This document shows positions 20,153 through 31,610 of a stretch of DNA of 38,526 nucleotides, piece by piece. The DNA is taken from positions 1-38,526 of the forward strand of contig JAAMPI010000417.1 in NCBI GenBank assembly GCA_013054445.1, in the 5' to 3' direction. Position 1 is the first letter of the stretch; the number at the start of each line of letters is the position of its first letter. Under the pieces are notes generated by a model. It did no database searches and had not been told where the DNA came from. It saw nothing but the letters and a program-made list of their open reading frames with translations. The translations under genes were made by a program, and so were the position numbers. The stretch comes from Cudoniella acicularis (Eukaryota; Ascomycota; Leotiomycetes; Helotiales; Helotiaceae).

Positions 20153-21637
20153 TTAGACCGGGGCCATCATCTTGGGAATAACCACGTCATGGTTAAAACG
20201 CCATAATAACGTGCTATACTGCGTATGAAATGCCGCACCGCTATAAAACATTTTGCCCCCCAGCCCGCCCTGAAGAGCCGTCAGATCTCTGAAAAAGCCA
20301 TTCTTGATCACCTCGGGAGCCACCTGAAGGTGAAATGGTGTGTGAGACTCAAATATTAACCACTCAGGCTTGGTAATGGTCGCGTTTCTCGCGCGCTGCA
20401 TAGTCTCGATCTGCCTCTCGGCATAGGATTTCACCTGGGCGTCGCTCATCGTCGGGTTGTCAGCTGCGAATTTGATCCACCACACGTCGTCAATGACTCC
20501 TACAGGGCTTAAATGGTAAAGCGCCGGCAATACGGGGATATTAAAAGGGGTGTGAGCCGCCGAGTTGAAGATGGCGACGGTCTCGTTCAGCCCCACGTTC
20601 TTTACCAAGCCAGTCCAGTACCCATTCGCAGTGATATATTGCGAGAATACAGCGCATTCTTCAGCAGTCAGGTCCCACCCGCGGAGATTAGTGAGGGTTG
20701 GTGGGATGGTAAGCAAAATCTGCTTGCAAGACAACAACTTGAGGCCCTCAGCACGTGTCGAGACGAGGAGTTCCAGTCGGCCTGATGTCGTGTTCTTTCG
20801 GTTTGCGGAGATAACGGTGGACTGAAGAAGGGTATTTGAAGCTCCAATATAAGCTCCTGCCCTGGTATAGAGCTCCGAATTGTTGCCATGGGCTTGTGTA
20901 AAGTATCCTTGGCTTGAGTATCGCAGGTCATCAAGGTTGAAATACTTGATGGCGTAAATTGTTGACACTTGGAGCAAGTCCCCCATACCTTGGCTGATTT
21001 GATAGATAGTTGGAAAGGCGGCAGTGAGATTGTATTTTTCAAGAAAGGCACCGAAAGGCATATAGAGGTCCTCTGGAACCGGGTCCGGAAGATCATATCC
21101 GTAGAGGAGGTATGAATAGTTTGAATATACCTCTGCCAAACGTCGGAAAGCGTCTGCTTCTGCTTCTTCTAAAGGCAAGCTGCGGGTGACTTCAGATCCA
21201 TCTCGGAAGTCGGCGTCTTGTCGTATGGTGTTGAACATGGCTGCTGGTAGGGATAGATTCGCCGGTTGTCCAGCCTTATTCACTTCCACTGAGGACATAT
21301 TGAGCAATGCTACTTTGAGCTTGTTGAAAAATTCGAAGACAACTGGAATTGGTTGAAATACTACCACCCCAATGTCCACAGTCGCGAGTGTTTCGGGGTC
21401 CACGTAGGTGTGGGTGCCACCACCAAGATAGTCGTTGCGTTCAACCACCACCACCGTCTTGTTCAAGTCTATTAGTGAAACGGCAGCATGGACTCCACTT
21501 GCTCCACCGCCCACGATGCAGACGTCTCTCTCGATTGTTTCGCTCCACTCCCCATTGTTGATATCAATGACAGACCAGCCATACGACGCTGCTAGCCGGA
21601 CAGTGGCTAGGATAGCAAGTAGTGACTTGACCTGCAT
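20153..21637 (-). CDS. Secreted FAD-dependent oxidoreductase, beta-cyclopiazonate dehydrogenase-like
   Basis: A single intron-free frame of 494 residues. Residues 1-18 form a signal peptide (MQVKSLLAILATVRLAASYG), followed by a dinucleotide-binding fold at about 38-70 with IVGGGASG (residues 41-48) and the acidic strand end VVVVERNDYLGG, the usual FAD site of amine-oxidase-like flavoproteins. Numerous N-x-S/T sites fit passage through the secretory pathway. Members of this fungal family occur in indole and diterpenoid-pyrone clusters, where they catalyse oxidative cyclisation or dehydrogenation. The co-location with UbiA and P450 genes fits a tailoring role; the substrate is unknown. The frame is intact with normal length. 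It is transcribed away from the BBE-like oxidase's 3' end on the same strand, 757 bp apart. Confidence 0.85.
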   Translation of the reverse strand: MQVKSLLAILATVRLAASYGWSVIDINNGEWSETIERDVCIVGGGASGVHAAVSLIDLNKTVVVVERNDYLGGGTHTYVDPETLATVDIGVVVFQPIPVVFEFFNKLKVALLNMSSVEVNKAGQPANLSLPAAMFNTIRQDADFRDGSEVTRSLPLEEAEADAFRRLAEVYSNYSYLLYGYDLPDPVPEDLYMPFGAFLEKYNLTAAFPTIYQISQGMGDLLQVSTIYAIKYFNLDDLRYSSQGYFTQAHGNNSELYTRAGAYIGASNTLLQSTVISANRKNTTSGRLELLVSTRAEGLKLLSCKQILLTIPPTLTNLRGWDLTAEECAVFSQYITANGYWTGLVKNVGLNETVAIFNSAAHTPFNIPVLPALYHLSPVGVIDDVWWIKFAADNPTMSDAQVKSYAERQIETMQRARNATITKPEWLIFESHTPFHLQVAPEVIKNGFFRDLTALQGGLGGKMFYSGAAFHTQYSTLLWRFNHDVVIPKMMAPV

Positions 21638-22393
21638 ACTGGGTATTATGATTTGGAAAGTGGTAAATCCGATTTTTGGATTTATGTATAAGAATCAAGA
21701 GATGATATCAGTCCCAGAAAGCGCGCAATTATTATCCATGGACTTGATGGCTGAGCTTTAGAAAGAAGTCCTGGTCACGTGGGGACGGTGGCGTACGACT
21801 TTCGAGTTCTTGCTGTTTCTTTGAAAGGTGAAGTAAGTGGTGAAATTTCGTTCCACAGGGGAGAATACCAGGGTACCCGGGAAAAGACAATTTATCCGTT
21901 CCAACAGCCCCATGAGGTGCGTATGCGGTGAGAGTGGTAGCAGCTGCGGGCAAAATCCTTCAAATCTTCATGAGTTGTACCCTTGTCTACCGCTGTTCCA
22001 ACGTTTCTGGAATGTAGTACATTGATCTTGACAGGGTTAAGATCCCGTCAATATTCCTACCTACTTTGTGCAAAAACCCCGATAGCAGTGGTGATGGAGG
22101 TCCCCCATCTGCCCAACGCCAGCCTGCAGTGGCACCGGGCCAGGGACTGCTGTTTTCTAACATTATTTCCGCGGCCTACCGAAGAGGATTTTGGTTCTAC
22201 GAAACAGCTAACAGTGAAAAATTCCAAATAAATCTCAACAAGAAAAATCCCATTTCGATAAAGCCCTGTTGAAATTTTCTTAAACTGAATTTCTTTGCGT
22301 TTTAGTAAAAATCTTTCTAACCTAGTGATTGTTCATCATTTTGCCACGAAAAAATCTAGCCCACTATCAATGAGACTTCGGGAGCGCCACGGT
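21638..22393. other. Intergenic upstream of the FAD oxidoreductase
   Basis: No gene is supported. The stretch serves as 5' region of the minus-strand FAD oxidoreductase and 3' region of the BBE-like oxidase. Read on the minus strand, cttatacataaa (near 21685) is a possible TATA element about 50 bp upstream of the ATG. Confidence 0.4.
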
Positions 22394-23929
22394 TCAAGTA
22401 AACAGCTTGAAACCACCTGGGAAACCTTTCTGGAAGAGGCCTTCAGGGTCATACTTCTTACTGGCCTCCTGCAACTTTCCCTTATTCTTTGCTCCATAGG
22501 ACCCAATGGGATCCTGGTGGCTAAAGGCATAATTCATGTACACATACGGAGTAAGTTGGTTCCTCGAGGCGGCGTCTTGCCTGATCATCTCGAGCGTTGA
22601 CTTCATGAATGCCAACACAGCATCGTCATCGCTCTTATTCTTCCAGTATGACAGCAACAAGACCGAAACAAGAGGACCGTCGGCAGGATCGAGGCCTAAA
22701 GAATTTCCTCCGCTCGCAGCCGATTTCTCTATCAAAGAGACGGGGTACGGTTGGAGAGTGAGAGAGAACAATCCGTTCTCAACGGTCTTGACCGATTCAA
22801 GGCCAGCCGTGTAAATATCAGATCCGGCTCGGAGTGTGTCCACATCAGCCTTGACGGTTATATTCATGTACGCACATCTAAAGACAGATCAGTTCTTTCG
22901 AGCCTTATTCTGAGGAACTATCCATACCTCACTTGGCTTTGGGATGATCCAGCCTGCTCATCCGCAGCATCTTTCAGACTATGCAACCGCATTGTGTTCA
23001 TGGCATCGATCTGTGGCTGTATCTTTGTAAAGGGATCAAGTACGGGTGGGTTTTCAACGGCCTGGGTGTAGTACGGCTGGTTCAAGCACAAGACGTCCTT
23101 GCCATACAACGGGGAGTATCCAATACTAATCATCAGATGGGTCTCCTTGCTTGCATTTGGGTCACGAAGTTCATTAACGAGAGCTTCAATCTGACTAGGA
23201 AAACTCGGAGCGAAATAGAGCACAGTGCCGCCCCATATCTTTCCTTGTTTAAATGTCCTGAGGTCGAATTTGGTAACGATACCAAGATTGTTCCCACCAC
23301 CTCGAAGAGCAGTCCAAAGATTGGTGTTTTCGTGGGCATTTGCATTGACAATCTCGCCAGAGGCCAAAACAACTTCGTAGTTGAGGACATTATCGCAGAT
23401 GAAACCTTCACGGCTGGAGAAAAATGACAGTCCACCTAAAGTAATAGTTAGACGCACTGTTCCGAACGAAAGAGTTAGCACACAGACCTTCCAACGCCAA
23501 TCCCCCAATACCGCCTTTTGCAGATCGACTACCGCACACACCAAGCCCCTCAGCATCCAACTTCTCATACACAGTGCCCCAACGCTCGCCGGGTCCAATC
23601 CTGACAAAACCGTCCTCGATATCAATACCAGTTAGAAGGCTAAGGTCTAATGTAACACCGTCTTGGATGTTTGCACAGCCGGGAACAGGTTGACATCCGG
23701 CGCCACGGATGGCGAATTTAACGCTGGCGATGAATGGCTTGATGGCCTGTAAAAAAATTGCAACATCTTCCTTGGTCTGTGGTTGAAAGATATAGGCTGG
23801 CTTCAGATCACTCTCTAGCCCGGAAAGGTAAGACGAGTTCAACTTTTCGAATTGTTCAGTGCCACGCTGGAGGAATTTGCCGCCTGGGAAGACTTGCTTC
23901 AAGGTCTCGATAACTTGAGAAGAAGGCAT
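22394..23929 (-). CDS. FAD-linked oxidase (PCMH domain, BBE-like)
   Basis: Model on the minus strand: exon 1 23929-23488, intron 23487-23436, exon 2 23435-22928, intron 22927-22878, exon 3 22877-22394, giving 477 residues with all phases consistent. The N-terminal half is the p-cresol methylhydroxylase-type FAD domain (QPQTKEDVAIFLQ, IRGAGCQPVPGCANIQDGV, GGGNNLGIVTKFDL); the C-terminal BBE segment ends YDPEGLFQKGFPGGFKL. Such oxidases use O2 to oxidise alcohols or close rings in fungal pathways. The position that carries the covalent His link to FAD in many relatives (R-x-G-G-H) is Cys79 here, so single-His attachment is not expected. No signal peptide is obvious. The frame appears intact. 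It diverges from the MFS gene across a ~600 bp shared promoter region. Confidence 0.85.
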
Positions 23930-24158
23930 CTGGGAAGGATGTAGATGGTGATGGAAAGAGGAATGGGCCGTGGGCGGCTATTGCAATGTTGGAGTGCAAG
24001 CGTAATAAGAAGAGAGTCGTTACATCTAAATATGGCAGCAGAGGTTTGGTGAATTGCTAAAGGCTTGCGATGCACAAAATTTCAGTCCAGTCAAGGCTGT
24101 GGCATTCAAGCGCAGGGCTGGCTGGAAGGCATGCCCGACTTGGGCCCCTGCCGTAAGC

Positions 24159-24211
24159 CAACATGCAACATGCAACATGCAACACGCAACATCCAAAATC
24201 CAACATGCAAC
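24159..24211. repeat. Heptamer tandem repeat (CAACATG)n in the divergent promoter
   Basis: caacatg is repeated about three times exactly, followed by caacacg, caacatc, a spacer and a last caacatg. It lies about midway between the BBE-like oxidase ATG (23929) and the MFS ATG (24526), so it could influence either gene. Confidence 0.7.
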
Positions 24212-24410
24212 TCGGAATGATCGTTTGCATACTGTACTTCATTTATGCAGTGCAACCTGATCGATATTACCCGTATTTTAACTTCAAATCGCCGCTTTTC
24301 CCCTAATTGACCAAGGGACCCCGTACGGCAGGCTTATGGCAGGGGTTCTGCTAAGAGGTTAAGCGAGCATTTAGGGGTTGGTTCTCGTCCCTGAGGCAGG
24401 TATCAATTTT

Positions 24411-24421
24411 CTATAAAAAAT
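24411..24421 (+). promoter_or_regulatory. TATA-like element of the MFS gene
   Basis: tctataaaaaa about 105-115 bp upstream of the preferred ATG at 24526. No competing TATA-like sequence lies between it and the start. Confidence 0.4.
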
Positions 24422-24525
24422 GGGTGTGGCACTAAAGCGCCTTCAAAAAGAACCCCCATATCATGATTCACGATTCGCGACCAATTTTCTTCCAGAGCAT
24501 TGTTATCTGGAGTCATATCGCAGAC

Positions 24526-26232
24526 ATGACTGAAAAACTCGAGTCCAACAAGCCGCTGCAGACGCCGGCCGCTCCTTCTGGCACAACGAGCATGAATACT
24601 GGAATGGTCGAAACTGGAGAGGCAGCAGAGTTGCCTGCTACTCGTCACCCGCCTCAATTCTGGATGATTATTGTAGCTCTTAGTCTCCTCTCCTTCATTT
24701 CCGCTCTGGATGTGACAATCATCGCTACCGCCCTCCCCCTCATCACGGAGGATATTGGAGGTGCTACGCAGTACGTCTGGATCGCCAACTCATTTGTGTT
24801 TGCGTCGGCGGTCCTGCAACCTCTCATCGGTCAACTGGCCAATATTCTTGGCCGTAGGACCCCTATGATTGCCGCCATTACCTTCTTCATGCTGGGCAGT
24901 GGAATTGCTGGCGGTGCCCGCAACCCCGGAATGCTCATTGCCGGGAGGGCAGTGCAGGGCATTGGAGCAGGTGGTATTTACGTTTTGATCGATATCGTGT
25001 GTTGCGATCTGGTGCCTCTTCGCACTCGTGGAAAGTACCTTGCTATTATCAACATTTGGGCAGCCGTTGCTGCTGCGCTGGGGCCGGTTGTAGGGGGTCT
25101 TCTCGCCGAAACAAACTGGCGCTGGATATTTTACATGAACATCCCAATCTGCGCGATACCGTTGGTCACTGTTACCGTGTTCATGCATGTCAAGACAGGC
25201 GGAGAAGCTTCGAAGATCCGTCACCTGGACTATCTCGGAAACTCCATCTTTACCGTGAGCATGATTTCCCTCCTCTTCGGACTCGTGACGGGTGGTATCA
25301 AGTATCCTTGGTCGTCCTGGGAAATTATTTTGCCTATTGCCCTTGGCGGAGTTGGCTGGATATTCTTCCATTTCCAGCAGCACTTCTTTGCGTCCAACCC
25401 TAGCGTGCCAACTCGCCTTTTTAGCAATCGTACTTCGGCAGTTGGGTTCGTCATGAACTTTCTAGGTGCTGTTCTGCTTCAAACAGCAGGTTATTTCCTC
25501 CCCGTATACTTCCAGGCTGTCCTCGGTACTACGATTCTTGGCTCCGGGGTCAATTTCATCCCTATGACGATTGGGACCTTACTTTTCGCTATGGTCGGCG
25601 GTATTACACTGAGCAAATTCGGCGCCTATAGGCCTATACATGCCGCAATGTTTACTCTTTCTGCTCTCGGCTTCGGTCTTTTCACGTTACTCGGCCGAGG
25701 AACCCCAAAAGTTGCATGGGCCTTCTTTGAGATTATTGCTGCTTCGTTAGGAATGACTGTTTCGACTCTACTTCCAGCTGTTTTAGCTTCGCTACCTGAA
25801 TCTGATGTGGCATCTGCGTCCGCAGTCTTTTCCTTTATAAAGACATTCGGTTTCGTATGGGGTGTCACACTGCCTTCAATTATCTTCAACGCCGTGTTCC
25901 ACGATAATTTGTTTCGAATTTCCTCTCCAGATTTGAGGGCTCTGTTGGAGAATGGCCAAGCTTACTCGTTTGCTAGCCAAGCGCACCGCATGGAAGCAAT
26001 AGTAGATCCGCATCTATGGAGTGAGGTTTTGCAAGTGTACATAATCGCTCTGAAAGCCATATGGTGGTTTGGGCTGAGTGTTAGCATTGTGGGCTTTTTA
26101 ATTGTATGGTTGGAAAGGGGCGTGGAGCTGTCAACAGAGCTGACAACGGAGTATGGACTCGATAATGGCGCACAAGGGTCATCTAGTATAGATGCAGCTG
26201 GAGCGCTAGATAGCGAGACGCCGAAAAAATAA
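24526..26232 (+). CDS. Major facilitator superfamily transporter, 14-TM drug:H+ antiporter type
   Basis: A single intron-free frame of 568 residues from the ATG at 24526 (gcagacATGact); an in-frame ATG at 24463 would add 21 residues, but the later one has better context and the usual short polar N-terminus. After about 45 hydrophilic residues come membrane segments starting at FWMIIVALSLLSFISALDVT. DHA2-family motifs are visible: LDVTIIATALP in TM1, GRRTPM in the loop after TM2, GRAVQGIGAGG, and the antiporter motif GPVVGG. The tail is hydrophilic. Transporters of this family export small molecules from the cell or into vesicles, often the product of the cluster they sit in, giving self-protection. 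The gene is intact. It diverges from the BBE-like oxidase and converges on P450-1. Confidence 0.9.
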   Translation: MTEKLESNKPLQTPAAPSGTTSMNTGMVETGEAAELPATRHPPQFWMIIVALSLLSFISALDVTIIATALPLITEDIGGATQYVWIANSFVFASAVLQPLIGQLANILGRRTPMIAAITFFMLGSGIAGGARNPGMLIAGRAVQGIGAGGIYVLIDIVCCDLVPLRTRGKYLAIINIWAAVAAALGPVVGGLLAETNWRWIFYMNIPICAIPLVTVTVFMHVKTGGEASKIRHLDYLGNSIFTVSMISLLFGLVTGGIKYPWSSWEIILPIALGGVGWIFFHFQQHFFASNPSVPTRLFSNRTSAVGFVMNFLGAVLLQTAGYFLPVYFQAVLGTTILGSGVNFIPMTIGTLLFAMVGGITLSKFGAYRPIHAAMFTLSALGFGLFTLLGRGTPKVAWAFFEIIAASLGMTVSTLLPAVLASLPESDVASASAVFSFIKTFGFVWGVTLPSIIFNAVFHDNLFRISSPDLRALLENGQAYSFASQAHRMEAIVDPHLWSEVLQVYIIALKAIWWFGLSVSIVGFLIVWLERGVELSTELTTEYGLDNGAQGSSSIDAAGALDSETPKK

Positions 26233-26809
26233 TGGCGATTGTTGTCTTCGTGTACTATAATCGATGCCCGGATCCTTCCTCCTTTCGATCGTATCGCACG
26301 GAGACAGAGCCGCCCAATTAGGTCCGCTTTTCCCTTTTAATTATTTGTTCAAACATTTTCGCCATCTTTTTGAAAATGACCTCCGTATTCAGTTTTAAAT
26401 TTTAAATTTTAAATTCAAAGCCTGTGGTTATCCATTGTTCCTTCTTGTTACTCTTAATTCATGTTATTTCATTGATAATAGAACTCAAGGACTGGAAGTT
26501 ACTATATAAGCGATAACGTGCAAAAACATTTCTAAACAATAAAAAAATCTAATAATAATTATTTCACGGAAGGTGATGAAATCATGATATATTTATTGTA
26601 AGAGATCATACATGGAGTTTTGAGCATTTGCTCTACAAGAATTCCTATTTTGAGTTCTTTAAGCTTAGAAGTAATTTTGCTAGAATTAAACGGAGTGCCA
26701 GCTTAGCGTGTACGAGATATGAAGTTGTGCAATTTTTTCGATAGATAAAGCTCTCATTTGTCATCCTCAATCCTCACTAGACAGTATGCATGCGCACTTG
26801 TACAGCAGT
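26233..26809. other. Convergent intergenic region, MFS and P450-1 3' ends
   Basis: AT-rich 3' sequence with a small heptamer repeat (ttttaaa about three times, near 26393-26415). No gene is seen. It should contain the polyadenylation regions of both convergent genes. Confidence 0.5.
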
Positions 26810-28804
26810 TTATCCTCTCGTCGTAGTCACAGATCTCTTGCGCACCCGCACCCTACCGTCATTGTAAGGCACCTTCAGCCAGATGACATTAGTTAACTCA
26901 GGCCTGCGATCCAGACACTCAACGTCGTAATTCAGCACCATATACGCAACAAACATCTTCATTTCGTTCAGGGCGAAGAAGCGCCCGGGGCACGCATGTT
27001 TGCCGAAACCGAATCCAAGGAAAGCGTCGTCCAACGTCACGGCAGACTTGTCCTTGCGCCCGCTCCCGTCGTCTCGTGTGGCTGCGACTCTTCCTTTTCC
27101 CTCATCCCCATCCCTATGGTCCGTGGTCCCGTCGTGTTCTTGAGGCTTGGGACTGACATTTTCTAGAATGCTGCGCACACCGCCGGGCTGTATGAAGCGG
27201 AACGGATTGAATCGGGCGGCTTCAGGGTAAATGGCCTCGTCGCGGTGGATTGGGTCCATAGGCGCGGCGACGACGGTCCCACGGGGGACATGGACCTTCC
27301 CATTGGGGCTCTCGAGCGAGATCCCTCCAGGATGGATGACCTAATATTGTTTTTTAGCGACTTGGTCCCTGGGAGCGAAAGCAAGAAAGGGGGGTGTTTC
27401 AGAATGGGAACGGAACGGAAGAAAGACTGACAGTTCGAGGTAAACCAACAGAGGCAAACGGCGTGAGCCTCATTGACTCTCGAATTGTCGCGTCGGCCAA
27501 CTTGAGCTTCTGAACTGCCGCTCGTGTCCATGACCCGCTAGCCTCCTTAAGTACGGCTGCGCACTCCTCACGTAAAGCTTCAACGAGATCACGAGAATTC
27601 TCCCCGTTATAAAGGTCTAGGATTACATTCTGCATGGTAAAGCTTGTAGAATGTAACGATATATCGTTTACATAAAGCAGGCGGTGAGTAATCCGAGTAG
27701 GATCGAGCTGCTGCGGGTCTTTCGTCGCATAACTTTCTTCGATAATCCATTGCAGGCCGTCTTTCTACACATGCCAAAAAATTAGTCTCCAACAGTAGAT
27801 GGATTAGAGTTAAAACGGAGAAGGGGCATTTACTGGAGGCTTCCAGCAAAAGGTAGGATCAGCTATCGCCCTCGCTGTGTTCTCGAGTCTTGCCTTAATA
27901 AATGGCAAACATAACTTGAGGGTATGCTGGAATCTGAAGTGGCATAACCATCCCACCAGATTTCCAGAGATAGGTCTCAGCAGACTCGGCGTGGCGTTAA
28001 TGAACAAGGCACCGACGAACATTGTCATTGCGTGGTCTCGAAGACTGCTTAGGAACTGCACGTCGCGGCCTATCATCAACAAGTAATCAGCTGCCGTCGT
28101 CTCTAGCCGATGAAAATTACAGATTGGAAGGAACATACAAAGTGGTGCACCGCAAAACGCGCCGTTCGCAGCTCCTGCGATTAACTTTAAGCATGAATCC
28201 CAAATTCGTAGCTCTTTCCACTCCGTCCCATCACCCCAATATCGCTTGAAACCCTCTTCAAGCTCAGTTGAAATCAAGGGTGTGAGATGCTCCAAGTTCC
28301 GTGTGATCTGGTGTCTAATTACATCCAATTGGAAGCTATTTTTAATGATGTCCTGGTCTCCTACGGTAAACTTTGTTTGGATAGTACTATTTTGGGTCTC
28401 GTATACATCGAGAACGCTCGTCGGGAGACCGTATACCTTCTTCAACTGCTTCAAGGGAATCATGACCACGTTTCCGCGATCTAGACATGGGATGATGAAT
28501 GGGGCATTTGCTTTAGAGTGCTAGATTCGGGTCAATTCCAATACTTGCAGCTGACGACTGAGAAAGTGTCCAGTCTTACCTTGGCATATCCTTCGAACGC
28601 CCATCTTTGGGACTCGCTGAATGAGCGGAGCGTGGCCAGTGGTAACGAGAACCAATGCTTTTCTATTCCAATGATAGGATACTGTGATATCCAGTTGTTC
28701 GAGGTACTGCCAGCAGTGTAAACCCTTCTTAGAACATACAGGATAAAGACAACGCACAGAGTTGCAATGCATTGACATAAAGTAATGGTACTCTCCATTT
28801 TCAC
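26810..28804 (-). CDS. Cytochrome P450 monooxygenase (P450-1), membrane-anchored
   Basis: Model on the minus strand: exons 28804-28580, 28520-28139, 28069-27834, 27764-27432, 27340-26810, all joins in phase, 568 residues (a second ATG at 28798 would give 566). An N-terminal hydrophobic helix (CIATLCVVFILYVL) anchors it in the ER. The helix-I region reads SLHSTSFTMQNV rather than the usual AGxDTT, as in several fungal terpenoid-pathway P450s. ExxR is in RESMRLTPF, and the haem loop is FGFGKHACPGRFF with the cysteine ligand. An unusual hydrophilic insert of about 50 residues (EHDGTTDHRDGDEGKGRV and onward) lies between the FNPFRF segment and the haem loop. The enzyme should hydroxylate a cluster intermediate. 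No lesion was found. Confidence 0.85.
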
Positions 28805-31610
28805 TGGAATTCAATAGGTGCAAATTTCTGTCGTGCAATTCTCGTCCGCAAAGCTCAAGTGGAATGTGATAGCTAGCGACCGAGGAAAGAAAATCTAGAG
28901 TGGAAAAATATTTCACCGGATTCTACCACTCAGAATATTTACATGGCGAGGCTATCAACCTTTCAGAATTCTATCTTCATAAAACCGTTTAGCCTGTAAT
29001 ACTGAAATAGGTACACACTCGGATACAGCAATCAAATGAAGATGACTCTGTAACACAGGATACGTGCTCCTTTTGGCCCAATCCCAGCTGTCTTTATCCT
29101 CGGCCAAGCCGAACTGCTCAAGGTTGGAAATAGACGATCGCGACAGCTTTGACTGCAGTGCTGCCACTACGACATATGCCCGACCTCGTATGCCCGCATT
29201 GGAAGCCAGGCATAGATGCATAGCAAGGTGCTAACATCTACCAACATAGGAATGAATGCAGTCTCGTGGCGGAGGCCCAGTTGCAGAGGTTGACTATGAA
29301 ATTTGCAGCTCGGTTCCACCGTGTCCTGGAATCATAGGTTTAGGTGATTGCGAAACCTGTGATGGCATTGATCAATAGTAAGGCAGCATCGAGGCTCAGC
29401 AGAAATGATATTGGTGTTGGTTTTACCGGGTGGCTTCCCCCTACCAGCCCCTCAACTCCCCCAATTTTCGTCTTAATTTAGATACTAATTCTAAGCTTGT
29501 ATTACTTAATGTCATACATGGTCTACTTTATAAAGATCCACCTCATTCTGTCCCCTTGTTAAAAGAGCCGTAAACAATCCAATCATTATAGCCCTTTTAT
29601 TAACAATATACGTTGAGAGTTGTTGAAAGCTTCTCTTGGGTTTTGTAGGACTTTTGATTAGTTCATGCTTGGCGACTTTAACAAGTCACAATCCCCCTCC
29701 AATTATATTTATAAATTCCCCGGGGAGAAATATCGAGCTTACTGTTAGCTCCAACTGATAAATTTACCAGAAAACTGTCTTGGAATTATAGGTTCTCCAA
29801 TATTTAGTTTTAGGGTACGTAATACGGTATCTATGCCCAGCGCCCCGGCCTTCACTCGTAGCTTGCTATATTCGTAGATTAACAATAGCTTTATTGGCAT
29901 CCTAGGCGCGATATGCAGCTTGATGTGTCCGCGATAAGTTCATCTGTAGATCGAAATTCATTGGCCGGATAAACGCATCAGGAAAGCGAGCCCACTGGGC
30001 CGCTGACTTACTTTTGCTTCGAAAAACTCCCAAGTTCACAGCGTGACTGATACTAGTTGAAGCCTCGAAGGAGGTTTGAGAAACTCCCAACATTTGAGTT
30101 GCAGCACCCCGGTCATACCCCTGTATTTTGCCGGTTAGTGAGGCGTGTGCCGAGTACGGTATGCGCGCAATCCCAAATAATTGGAACCAACATTTTAATG
30201 AATACCCCTTTCAGATAGAAATCCCAACCGGCTCAATTGCTTCCAGGTATGAGCAAGGATAGAGTTTAGCCGTGATATACGCAGCAAACGATTTATCAAT
30301 CTCGGTACTTCTGAGGTGAGATAGTGCAGCTACTGCATTCGATGCAGATATCACATAATCCGCCACCTTCAGCAGATCCTGACTTGTTGGAAACGAATCG
30401 GGCCGCAACCCTTATTGAAATTTATCAACGGGGAGCCCGTATAACGGTAGGGTATGTATTCACATCACCAGTGTAAACTAGGACGCTCAAGCCGAGGGGC
30501 ACTGCTCCATCACGTCAAGTACCAAAAACTGACCGTCAATGGAGCATCATTTCTGCAACCACTATGCAATACTTGCCCCAATTTTCCGTGACACATTCCA
30601 AATCAACACTCCGACGTTTGTTCAAGGCAGTCAGGATCAATCACCAGCGCTTGCAATTTTCATCTGTTTGTGAAAAGGGTGTATATGGCCCCCGTCTACT
30701 ACTCGCTTATACAATGCATACCTCACCTCGCGGGAGGAATCATTGAGGATTTTAGTGCAGCATCACTTGCTTATCCCTACAGCAAGAATAGTGTAAGATA
30801 CCTAGCAGGAAGGGTCGCTGCTCCAGCCTTCATGAAGAATAGTTCAAGATTCGACCCTTTCAACAAGTGCGAATGCTCCTATTTTTGAAGCGCGGCACTG
30901 TGCCGAAGCTTTAGAGTAGGGAACAGGTTAAAAACTATCCACCTTTTGTATCAAAGGTGAAGAAATCACAGGCTTTAAGTATCTCATAACAGAATTTTGA
31001 TCTTGAAGACTCCCCTGTTTGCATAAATCACACCAGACCATTCCTCTGTGCTACTCTGGAGTTAGAAATTCTCTTTCATTCTTCCCTAAACTTAAGGGTT
31101 TTGCATCACTTGGATTCGAGAATCTGGATTCAGGAGATGGTATCTCCCTTCTAATTGTACCCTACCATTTCGGATATTGAAACTCGGGAATTGTTAAATG
31201 TTAGGGTACAGTATATGGGTTTTCATCAAAGCTAGTAGGGTGTGAGTACTCAATTCTCAGGTGGGACAGTTATCACCTCTGGGATTGGAGAATACAACAG
31301 ATATTTCTGCAAGGTTAAAAGAACTTGTTATCAAGGTCGCTATTATCAAAGTATTCTTGGCAAGCTACTAAAGAAATGTGAGCAGAATATGGTCACGTTC
31401 GTTTAATTTTAACCACTTAGAATTTCATAACTATGTTACCCTTCCACTGCGTATCTAGTCAAGAAAAGGGGAATCCAACATTCTTGAGTCTCAGACCCGT
31501 CCCCCTTACTCCGCTCCTCGACAGCCCGAGAAAGCTGCATGAGCTGCCCGAACAGAACACCCGGCATTGGACTTACTGGGACGAACCATTGGATAGTATT
31601 GCTTGATGAT
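28805..31610. other. Gene-poor gap inside the cluster with weak coding remnants
   Basis: About 2.8 kb separates P450-1 from the rhodopsin-domain gene. Minus-strand frames at 28955-29221 (contains GLAEDKDSWDWAKRSTYPVL), 29902-30093 and 30211-30408 (contains DLLKVADYVISASNAVAALS) and a plus-strand frame at 30670-30888 have protein-like stretches but no recognised family, and I could not splice them together. An AT-richer strip lies at about 29480-29900. The simplest reading is one or more decayed genes, possibly a former pathway gene, but this is inference. Confidence 0.35.

Noticed and set aside
24790..25383. 197-residue minus-strand frame opposite the MFS gene
   Set aside because: It is a shadow of the MFS coding sequence; it has no motif and low-complexity His/Asn content, while the plus-strand frame is a clear transporter.
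28070..28138. Continuous reading through P450-1 near 28100 as coding sequence
   Set aside because: The frame is open, but splicing gtatgt...gatag restores the family sequence PLC-RD-FLSSLRDHAM exactly, so it is an intron with an open frame by chance.
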